From positions 1-7,518 of the forward strand of contig CABULX010000105.1 of NCBI GenBank assembly GCA_902492545.1: a stretch of 7,518 nucleotides of DNA. The letters are read 5' to 3'. A model generated the notes under the pieces. That model saw only the letters and a program-made list of their open reading frames with translations. It did not search any database and was not told where the DNA came from. Positions 1 through 5,561 of the stretch are shown one piece after another; position 1 is the stretch's first letter, and every line of letters starts with the position of its first letter. The position numbers were made by a program, and so were the translations under genes. This DNA is from an uncultured Collinsella sp. (GTDB lineage: Bacteria > Actinomycetota > Coriobacteriia > Coriobacteriales > Coriobacteriaceae).

Positions 1-359
1 TCGGTGGGCTCGGGGTCCTCGGCGATCAGCGCTGCACCCGCCATGACCATGCCGGGGATGCAAAAACCGCACTGCACGGCGCCCACGGCGCCAAAGGCGT
101 ACACAAAGGCCTCGCGCACGTCCTCGGGCAGGCCCTCGACGGTCACGATGTTGCGGCCGGCGGCAAGAGCGGTGGTCAGCACGCACGCCTTGACGGCCGC
201 ACCGTCCACATGAATGGTGCAGGTGCCGCAGGCGCCCTCGGAGCAGCCGTCCTTGGCGGAGTGAATGTGCAGGTCGTCGCGCAGATAGCGCAGCAGTGGC
301 TTGTTCTGAGTCGTCGTGCACTCGACGCCGTTAACGGTAAAAGTGAATTCCTGTGCCAT
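1..359 (-). CDS. Xanthine dehydrogenase, N-terminal [2Fe-2S] region (partial, runs off left edge)
   Basis: Only the first 119 residues are in the window, and the frame is still open at position 1. The residues C39, C44, C47 and C59 form the plant-type [2Fe-2S] motif (C-x4-C-x2-C-x11-C). QCGFC at 96-100 supplies the first two cysteines of the second, helical [2Fe-2S] domain; its last two cysteines would lie outside. This is the electron-transfer part of the xanthine oxidase / aldehyde oxidoreductase family, which passes electrons between the molybdenum site and an external partner. The wording around VTVEGL and GAVQCGFCIPGMVM resembles, from memory, the fused single-chain selenium-dependent xanthine dehydrogenase (about 850 residues). 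A stand-alone XdhC-type subunit of about 160 residues is the alternative. The ATG at 359 is preceded by AAGGGA at 366-371 with 6-nt spacing. The gene follows the ferredoxin by 12 bp, so it is the promoter-distal gene seen here. Family assignment is secure; the fused form is inferred. Confidence 0.88.
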   Translation of the reverse strand, partial: MAQEFTFTVNGVECTTTQNKPLLRYLRDDLHIHSAKDGCSEGACGTCTIHVDGAAVKACVLTTALAAGRNIVTVEGLPEDVREAFVYAFGAVGAVQCGFCIPGMVMAGAALIAEDPEPT

Positions 360-371
360 GGTGATTCCCTT

Positions 372-851
372 CTACACGCCGGCGGCGATGCCGGTGCGGT
401 CGTGGATGGCGCCATGCGGGCAGACGACGGCGCACATGCCGCACGACAGGCAGTCCACGCCGTCGATATGGGCGCAGTTGTCCTCGATGCGGATAGCGCC
501 GGCAGGGCACTTTTTGGCGCACATACCGCAACCGATGCAGCTCGTGTCGCAGACCTTGCGCGCAATGGCGCCCTTATCGGTGTTGTTGCAGCGCACCAGA
601 ATGTTCTGGTAGCCGGGGACGAAGGCAATCACGCGCTGCGGGCACGCCATGCCGCACAGGCCACAGCCCGTGCACTTGGAGCGGTCCACGCGGGCGATGC
701 CATCGACCAGCGCAATGGCGCCGTGGGGGCAGGCCGTGACGCAGGCGCCACAGCCAATGCAGCCTTCGCTGCAGTGGGCGTCGCCGCCTGCGGAGGCGCA
801 ACCGCTTCCGCAGGCAACGTAGGCCACGTTATGTTGAATGGATTTGGCCAT
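372..851 (-). CDS. RnfB-like ferredoxin with four [4Fe-4S] motifs
   Basis: A soluble 159-residue electron carrier with four complete CxxCxxCxxxCP motifs: C31/34/37/41, C60/63/66/70, C105/108/111/115 and C134/137/140/144. Further cysteines sit at 14, 18, 27, 88, 101 and 126. No signal peptide or membrane segment is visible. The arrangement around AIARKVCDTSCIGCGMC (95-111) recalls the C-terminal half of RnfB, the ferredoxin-accepting subunit of the Rnf complex. RnfB's N-terminal membrane anchor is absent. HydN/YgfS-type four-cluster proteins are a weaker alternative. It starts 11 bp after the ygfK stop and ends 12 bp before the dehydrogenase. AGGCGAG (858-864) is its only plausible ribosome binding site and overlaps the ygfK stop codon, suggesting translational coupling. 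The context implies an electron wire between YgfK and xanthine dehydrogenase. The Fe-S assignment is certain; the partner assignment is inference. Confidence 0.9.
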   Translation of the reverse strand: MAKSIQHNVAYVACGSGCASAGGDAHCSEGCIGCGACVTACPHGAIALVDGIARVDRSKCTGCGLCGMACPQRVIAFVPGYQNILVRCNNTDKGAIARKVCDTSCIGCGMCAKKCPAGAIRIEDNCAHIDGVDCLSCGMCAVVCPHGAIHDRTGIAAGV

Positions 852-862
852 AAGAGACTCGC

Positions 863-3862
863 CTATTTCTTAAGAAGGTACGAATAGTTGTCGCGCACAG
901 CCCTGATGGTCAGGCGGACGGCCTCGGGAAGACCGGTGTTGACGGCATCGACCGAGACGGTGCGGACCGTGCCGGCGACGCGAACCTTAAAGTGGTCCTC
1001 GTCCACGGCCAGGAAGCCCTCGTTCTCGGAGTTCTCCATGTCCTCCTCGCTCCAGAACAGGGTGAGCTTGTCCTTGTAGGGACGACCCTCCTGGTAAGGG
1101 CAGAACACGGCGCAGTTGCCGCACTCATTGCACATGCCGTCGACATGGACGACCTGATGCTTGGCCAGGCCCGGCACCTTAATTGCCACGTTGGCGCGGT
1201 TGGGGCACACGTCGCAGCAGACCTCGCACACCGAGCCGCAGCCCAGACAGCGGGTCTTGGTGCAGTTGCGCTTGTCGCGGCACAGCGACCCCTTGCGCTC
1301 GTAGCAAGTGTCCTCGCGGCCGGCCTGCTCGTTGCAGTCGGCGTACTTGTTAAAGTCCACGTCGGCGATGGCACGGGCGACCTCGGCGGCATCGGCGATA
1401 GCCTCGACCACGGTGGCAGGACCGCGGCGGCAGTCGCCCGCAGCCCAGACGCCCTCGACGCCGGTGGAGGTAGCGGCAAGGCGGCCGCGACGGTCGTGCT
1501 CGACGCCCGCGGCATCGTACAGGCTGGCGTCGATGCCCTCGCCCACGGCGCAGATCACCGTGGTGGCGGGAAGCTCAACAGTCTCGCCCGTGGCGACGGG
1601 GCTGCGGCGGCCGCTTGCATCCGGCTCGCCAAGCTCCATAACATCGCAGGTCAGCACAGCGCCGTTGAGCGCCTTAGGCGCCAGCAGCTCGCAGAACTCA
1701 ACGCCGTCGGCAAGGGCAAAATCGAGCTCTTCCTCGTCGGCGGGCATCTGCTTCTTGGTGCGGCGATACACCAGGCGCACGTTCTTCACGCCGGCCAGGC
1801 GCTTGGCCACGCGAGCCGCGTCCATGGCGGTGTTGCCGGCGCCGATAACCACGACATCCTCGCCCAGCTCGAGCTTCTCGCCCTTCTTGGCAGCCTCGAG
1901 GAACTCCAGCACGTCGAGCTCGGCACCCTCGCCCAGGCCCGCAGAGCCGGGCATCCAGGCACCAGTGGCCACGACCACGTCGGTAAAGCCCTGGGCCTTG
2001 AGCTCGTCAATGGAATCAACGCGGGCGTTGAGCTGCACCTTGGCACCAAAGGCCAGACAGAGCTCGGCATCGTGGGAGATATCGTCGCTCGCAATGCGGA
2101 ACTCAGGAATCACGTGACGGACCACGCCGCCGAGCGAATCGCGGGCCTCAAAGATGGTGACGGGCACGCCGGCGCGCGTCAGGAAGAACGCCGTCGCCAG
2201 ACCGGCCGGGCCGCCGCCGATAACGGCAACGTTGCGCTCGCCGTCGTTGGCGATGGCCTGGGCGCGCAGCTTGGGCAGCACGGCGGTCATGGCCTCGCGG
2301 GCGGCCTTGAGCTTGCTGGCGCGGATCTGGGCGCCCTCGGGCTCGTAGAACGCACGCTCGCAGGCACGGCCGCAGGGATGCGGGCAGATGGTGCCGGTAA
2401 TGAACGGCAGGGCGTTGCGCTCGATGATGATGTTGAGTGCGTCCTCGTAGCGGCCCTCGTCAACAGCCGCCAGGTAGGCGGGAATGTCCTGCTGGATGGG
2501 GCAGCTCGTGCGGCACGGCGTGGTAAAGCAGTCGGAAAGCGGGGTCTTGCCGGCGACCTTGCGATCGGGCAGCGGGCGCAGCGGCTTCTTGTAGAGCGGG
2601 TTGGTGAGCGAATCAGTCTGGATCGCGGTCACGGCGTCGAGAGAGACGCCCGCGAACGGCTTGCCGTCCAGGTCGGTAAACTCACCGGCCATCTGGCTAA
2701 AGCGCTCGTAGCCACCGGGCTTGAGAACGTCGGTCGCCAGGGTGACGGGCCAAATACCGGCGTCATACAGGGCGCGGATGTTGTAGACCGTGGCGCCACC
2801 GGAGTAGCTGATGCGCAGCTTGCCATCGAACTGCTCGGTAATGCGGCGGGCAGCCTCGATGGTCAGCGAGAACAGCGAACGACCGGACATGTACATCTCG
2901 GTGGAGGGCAGCTCGTTTCTCGTCACGTCGACGGGGAAGGTGTTGGTGAGCTTGACGCCAAACTCTAGACCGCGCTCGGCGCACAGGGCAATCAGGCGCT
3001 CGAACATAGGCACGGCATCGGCCCACTGCAGGTCCTCGCGGAAGTGCGTGTCATCGAAGACGATGTAGTCAAAGCCCAGCTCGTTCAGACGCTGGCGGGC
3101 AAACTCATAGCCCAGCAGCGTGGGGTTGCACTTGATGTAGGTGTTGAGGCCCTTCTCGGTGATCAGATAGGTCGCGATGCGCTCGATCTCCGCCGGCGGG
3201 CAGCCGTGCAGGGTGGACTCGGTGATGGAGTTGGAAACGCGTGCCGGGATGGACTCGACAAACGCGGCGTCGACATGCTCAAACTTGTCCAGGTTGGCAA
3301 GCGCCCATGCGCGGCACTCGTTCCAGACGTCGGAGCCGCTGGCATCCTTCATGCCCTCGATGTAGGCATCGACCTTGGGGCTCTTGATGCCCTCCAGGTC
3401 ATAACCCACGGACATGTTGAAGACAAATCCGTCCGGGCTTCCCAGGCCGTACTCGCGAGCGATCAGGTGGCAGGCGAACCATGCCTTCACGTACTCGGCA
3501 AAGGCCTGCGGAACCTCGAGCTCGGTCGACCACTCGCAGTTGTAGCACTCGTCCTGCGCCACGATGCAGGGCTTGTTCACACACTTGGAGAGCTCCTCGC
3601 CGTCCATAACCTGAACGGTCTTGAGCTCAAAGAAGCGGGAACCGGCCACATAGGATGCCACGATGTTCTGGGCAAGCTGCGTGTTGGGGCCGGCGGCCGG
3701 GCCAAACGGGGTCTCGATGCGCTCGTCAAAAATGGGAAGCGCGCCCTCCTGGTTGGTCGTGACCATCTTGCGCACGCCAAAGACGGCGCCCTGAGTCTTG
3801 TGCTCCTCGATGATCCAGTTCATCAGCTGCGAAAACGGGATCGGCCTCATGATGTCGCTCAT
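863..3862 (-). CDS. ygfK: YgfK-type FAD/Fe-S oxidoreductase (putative selenate reductase subunit family)
   Basis: A 999-residue cytoplasmic protein, close to the family length of about 1000-1030. Residues ~1-420 form a dihydroorotate-dehydrogenase-like barrel (KLTNT 304-308, YSGGATVYN 353-361). Residues ~440-530 are the Fe-S helical domain of dihydropyrimidine dehydrogenase/GltD proteins (C445, C450, C454, C493, C497, C501). The FAD motif is GGGPAG (549-554) and the closing FAD motif is WAAGD (806-810). The NAD(P)H motif is GAGNTAMDAAR (674-684) with YRR and MPADEEE (699-712). C-terminal Fe-S motifs lie at C872, C875, C879, C882/C883, C886 and at C911/914/917/921. This is a dihydropyrimidine-dehydrogenase-like module set in permuted order. 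The family was named for selenate reduction in E. coli, but it consistently accompanies purine catabolism genes. It probably moves electrons between NAD(P)H and the purine hydroxylase. The start at 3862 is chosen because AGAGGAG (3869-3875) lies 6 nt upstream; an in-frame ATG at 3910 has no such site. Confidence 0.95.
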   Translation of the reverse strand: MSDIMRPIPFSQLMNWIIEEHKTQGAVFGVRKMVTTNQEGALPIFDERIETPFGPAAGPNTQLAQNIVASYVAGSRFFELKTVQVMDGEELSKCVNKPCIVAQDECYNCEWSTELEVPQAFAEYVKAWFACHLIAREYGLGSPDGFVFNMSVGYDLEGIKSPKVDAYIEGMKDASGSDVWNECRAWALANLDKFEHVDAAFVESIPARVSNSITESTLHGCPPAEIERIATYLITEKGLNTYIKCNPTLLGYEFARQRLNELGFDYIVFDDTHFREDLQWADAVPMFERLIALCAERGLEFGVKLTNTFPVDVTRNELPSTEMYMSGRSLFSLTIEAARRITEQFDGKLRISYSGGATVYNIRALYDAGIWPVTLATDVLKPGGYERFSQMAGEFTDLDGKPFAGVSLDAVTAIQTDSLTNPLYKKPLRPLPDRKVAGKTPLSDCFTTPCRTSCPIQQDIPAYLAAVDEGRYEDALNIIIERNALPFITGTICPHPCGRACERAFYEPEGAQIRASKLKAAREAMTAVLPKLRAQAIANDGERNVAVIGGGPAGLATAFFLTRAGVPVTIFEARDSLGGVVRHVIPEFRIASDDISHDAELCLAFGAKVQLNARVDSIDELKAQGFTDVVVATGAWMPGSAGLGEGAELDVLEFLEAAKKGEKLELGEDVVVIGAGNTAMDAARVAKRLAGVKNVRLVYRRTKKQMPADEEELDFALADGVEFCELLAPKALNGAVLTCDVMELGEPDASGRRSPVATGETVELPATTVICAVGEGIDASLYDAAGVEHDRRGRLAATSTGVEGVWAAGDCRRGPATVVEAIADAAEVARAIADVDFNKYADCNEQAGREDTCYERKGSLCRDKRNCTKTRCLGCGSVCEVCCDVCPNRANVAIKVPGLAKHQVVHVDGMCNECGNCAVFCPYQEGRPYKDKLTLFWSEEDMENSENEGFLAVDEDHFKVRVAGTVRTVSVDAVNTGLPEAVRLTIRAVRDNYSYLLKK

Positions 3863-3868
3863 AATGAG

Positions 3869-3875
3869 CTCCTCT
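3869..3875 (-). promoter_or_regulatory. Ribosome binding site fixing the ygfK start
   Basis: On the minus strand AGAGGAG lies 6 nt before the ATG at 3862. It decides against the in-frame ATG at 3910, which would add 16 residues rich in Arg and Gly that do not look like the family N-terminus. Confidence 0.8.
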
Positions 3876-3960
3876 CTGTAACGCCCGGCGAGACCGCGCG
3901 GCGGGCGCAAATACGGTGTAGCGCTAGCACAGCGCCGGCGACCCCGCGGAGGCCGCCTAT

Positions 3961-3996
3961 ACGCGCGTCAGATGCGGCGAAACATCCGACGCGCGT
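3961..3996 (-). other. Strong stem-loop 14 bp after ssnA stop, no U-tract
   Basis: ACGCGCGTC (3961-3969) pairs perfectly with GACGCGCGT (3988-3996). After one mismatch, GATG (3971-3974) pairs with CATC (3983-3986), leaving an 8-nt loop. No run of U follows on the minus strand, so it is not a canonical intrinsic terminator. It could be a U-less terminator, an attenuator, or a 3' end that stabilises the ssnA message. Confidence 0.6.
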
Positions 3997-4010
3997 GAAT
4001 CTACTTGCAA

Positions 4011-5366
4011 TTAGTAGGTGCGATCGTTGAGCGTGCTCCAGAGCTTCTTGGACTCAGCCATGGTCCACGCGTTGATCTTGTCCTCATCAATGCCAACGAA
4101 CTCGCGATCCTTGTACAGGACGCGGCCGTTGATGATGGTGGTACGGCAGTTTTTGCCCATCATGCCAAAGAGCATGTGGCCGTCGATGTTCTCCTCGCTC
4201 AGCGGCGTAAAGGGCTTGTAGTCCATAACGATGACGTCGGCGGCAGCGCCGGGCTCAAGCACACCGAGCTTGCGATCGAAGTACTTGCTGGCCATCTTGG
4301 CGTTATTCTCGAACAGCATGGTCATGGCCTCGCACCAGCCCACGTTGGGCATGGCGGCGTTGTGGCGCTGAATGATCAGGAAGACCTTGAGGCTCTCGAG
4401 CATATCGTGGGTGTAGGCGTCGGTGCCCATGCACACGGGGATGCCGCGGCGGAAGAACTCGAGCACGGGGGCGCAGCCCACGGCGTTGCCCATATTGGAT
4501 TCGGGGTTGTTGACCAGCCAGGTGCCGGACTCCTTGACGATATCCATCTCGGCAGGCGTCACGTGGATGCAGTGGCCCAGCATGGTGTCGGGACCCAGCA
4601 GGTTGTGCTGTAGCAGGCGCTCGACGGGACTGATACCGCCGCGGTTGAGGCGGGAATCCCACACATCGTTCATGCCCTCGCACACGTGGATGTGGAAGCC
4701 GGTCAGGCCGTTGTTGGCCTCGGCCATCTTGTCCATGGTCTCGTCCGACAGCGTAAAGGTGGCGTGACCGCCAAACATGGCGGCGATCATGTGGTTATCG
4801 TTATCGCGACGCTCCTTGGCGGCCCACTGGGCAAACTCGGCGTTCTCGGCAATGGCCTGGTCGCATTTTTCCTGGCCGCGGCGATCGGAGACCTCGTAGC
4901 ACAGGCACGAACGCATGCCCAGCTCCTGAGCTGCATCCTTAATGGTAAAGAGGCTGCCCGGAATCTCGCAGAAGCTCGCGTGGTGATCGAAGATCGTGGT
5001 AACGCCATCGCGGATGGAATCCAGAATCGTGGCATAGGCGCTGGCCTTGGTGCCGTCGAGTGTCAGGTTGTCGTCGATCTTCCACCACTGCTGCTCAAGA
5101 TTCTCCAGGAAGTTGGTGGGGTTGCAGCCCTTAATGGCAAGGCCGCGGGCCAGACCCGAGTAGATGTGGGTGTGGCAGTTGATGAGTCCGGGCATGATGA
5201 GGTTGCCCCGGGCGTCGACGTACTCGGCATCCGGGTACTTGGCCTTGAGCTCGCACTCGGGGCCCACTTCGACGATCGTATCTCCGTCAATGGCGACCGC
5301 ACCGTTGGGGATGAACGGGGCCTGAGCGTTGCGGGTAAAGACGGAACCGTTAGCGACCAGAAGCAT
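4011..5366 (-). CDS. ssnA: SsnA-type metal-dependent amidohydrolase
   Basis: A 451-residue cytoplasmic enzyme of the amidohydrolase superfamily (cytosine deaminase / chlorohydrolase-like branch). An N-terminal beta-sandwich strand set is followed by a TIM barrel and the sandwich return (EPGAAADVIVMD, 371-382). Metal and catalytic positions are intact: HTH at 65-67, H225 and H227 with E230, H265 in GHCIH, and D316 in MGTDAYTHD. HATFTLS (201-207) matches the substrate loop of this branch. Length is near E. coli SsnA (about 442). SsnA genes travel with ygfK and selenium-dependent xanthine dehydrogenase, and SsnA is thought to hydrolyse a purine-derived intermediate; the exact substrate is not evident here. 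The start at 5366 gives the family-like N-terminus MLLVANGSVF and has AAGGGAG (5372-5378) 5 nt upstream. The in-frame ATG at 5384 lacks a ribosome binding site. A long structured leader precedes the gene, and a stem-loop follows it. Confidence 0.95.
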   Translation of the reverse strand: MLLVANGSVFTRNAQAPFIPNGAVAIDGDTIVEVGPECELKAKYPDAEYVDARGNLIMPGLINCHTHIYSGLARGLAIKGCNPTNFLENLEQQWWKIDDNLTLDGTKASAYATILDSIRDGVTTIFDHHASFCEIPGSLFTIKDAAQELGMRSCLCYEVSDRRGQEKCDQAIAENAEFAQWAAKERRDNDNHMIAAMFGGHATFTLSDETMDKMAEANNGLTGFHIHVCEGMNDVWDSRLNRGGISPVERLLQHNLLGPDTMLGHCIHVTPAEMDIVKESGTWLVNNPESNMGNAVGCAPVLEFFRRGIPVCMGTDAYTHDMLESLKVFLIIQRHNAAMPNVGWCEAMTMLFENNAKMASKYFDRKLGVLEPGAAADVIVMDYKPFTPLSEENIDGHMLFGMMGKNCRTTIINGRVLYKDREFVGIDEDKINAWTMAESKKLWSTLNDRTY

Positions 5367-5371
5367 GGATG

Positions 5372-5378
5372 CTCCCTT
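5372..5378 (-). promoter_or_regulatory. Ribosome binding site fixing the ssnA start
   Basis: AAGGGAG on the minus strand, 5 nt before the ATG at 5366. The upstream ATG at 5384 has only pyrimidine-rich sequence before it. The core AAGGGA is complementary to TCCCTT, read on the minus strand at 5479-5474 in the leader, so it could be sequestered if that hairpin opened. Confidence 0.8.
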
Positions 5379-5383
5379 CGACA

Positions 5384-5409
5384 TCAGAGGCGGGGTTTGA
5401 CACCTCTGA
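5384..5409 (-). promoter_or_regulatory. Inverted repeat just upstream of the ssnA ribosome binding site
   Basis: TCAGAGG (5384-5390) and CCTCTGA (5403-5409) form a perfect 7-bp inverted repeat with a 12-nt spacer, ending 5 nt before the ssnA Shine-Dalgarno sequence. It can be read as an RNA hairpin in the leader or as a DNA operator. The sequence alone does not decide which. Confidence 0.45.
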
Positions 5410-5422
5410 CATGGCGGAGTGC

Positions 5423-5510
5423 GAAGCGCCGGCCTACACCGGAAACGGGCCCTCTCCCGTCAACGCTTCACCAAAGGGACAAACCCTTTGAAGTGCGGCT
5501 TGGCGCCGCA
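5423..5510 (-). other. Structured ssnA leader: candidate three-way junction with alternative pairing
   Basis: Several perfect stems are packed together. They are TGCGGC/GCCGCA (5494-5499 with 5505-5510); a 10-bp stem made of CTTCA/TGAAG (5466-5470 with 5489-5493) and AAGGG/CCCTT (5474-5478 with 5484-5488), split by a 3-nt bulge; ACGGG/CCCGT (5445-5449 with 5456-5460); and CCGG/CCGG (5429-5432 with 5439-5442). GAAGCG (5423-5428) also pairs with CGCTTC (5464-5469), which would close the last two hairpins into a three-way junction. That pairing competes with the outer part of the 10-bp stem for bases 5466-5469. No known riboswitch class was recognised. The stems are real as sequence complementarity; RNA function is inference. 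Confidence 0.4.
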
Positions 5511-5513
5511 TGA

Positions 5514-5545
5514 CGTCGGCGGACGAGGCGATGCGTCCGCCGACG
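5514..5545 (-). other. Perfect 12-bp stem-loop after permease stop, no U-tract
   Basis: CGTCGGCGGACG (5514-5525) and CGTCCGCCGACG (5534-5545) pair perfectly around an 8-nt loop, starting 16 bp after the permease stop codon. No U-run follows. Like the stem-loop after ssnA, it has an 8-nt loop containing TCGCC when read on the minus strand. It may limit read-through from the permease gene into ssnA, or protect the permease mRNA 3' end. Confidence 0.65.
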
Positions 5546-5561
5546 AATAGCACCGAATTGG

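Larger units (their letters stand above)
3863..4010 (-). other. ssnA-ygfK intergenic gap
   Basis: This 148-bp GC-rich spacer lies inside a same-strand gene run. No open frame and no recognisable -10/-35 pair was seen. It holds a strong stem-loop at 3961-3996, an 8-bp palindrome TAGCGCTA at 3919-3926, and an imperfect direct repeat beginning CCGGCGA at 3885 and again at 3935. The length is unusual for an operon whose other joints are 11-12 bp. It may therefore act as a processing or attenuation region, or separate two transcripts. Confidence 0.5.

Noticed and set aside
210..887. Plus-strand open frame of 225 codons opposite the ferredoxin and dehydrogenase
   Set aside because: It has Ala/Gly/Asp-rich composition, no recognisable domain, and covers two unmistakable Fe-S genes on the other strand.
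992..2968. Long plus-strand open frame (658 codons) opposite ygfK
   Set aside because: Its translation is low-complexity Ala/Gly/His/Val-rich sequence typical of the antisense of a GC-rich gene. The minus strand carries clear FAD, NAD(P)H and Fe-S motifs over the same DNA.
3863..3910. Upstream ATG at 3910 as ygfK start
   Set aside because: It has no ribosome binding site and would read through the strong AGAGGAG site of the 3862 start.
5367..5384. Upstream ATG at 5384 as ssnA start
   Set aside because: It has no purine-rich site upstream, and AAGGGAG lies correctly spaced for 5366, which also gives the family-like N-terminus.
5514..5545. Canonical Rho-independent terminator after the permease
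   Set aside because: The stem is strong but no U-tract follows on the minus strand, so it is reported only as a stem-loop.
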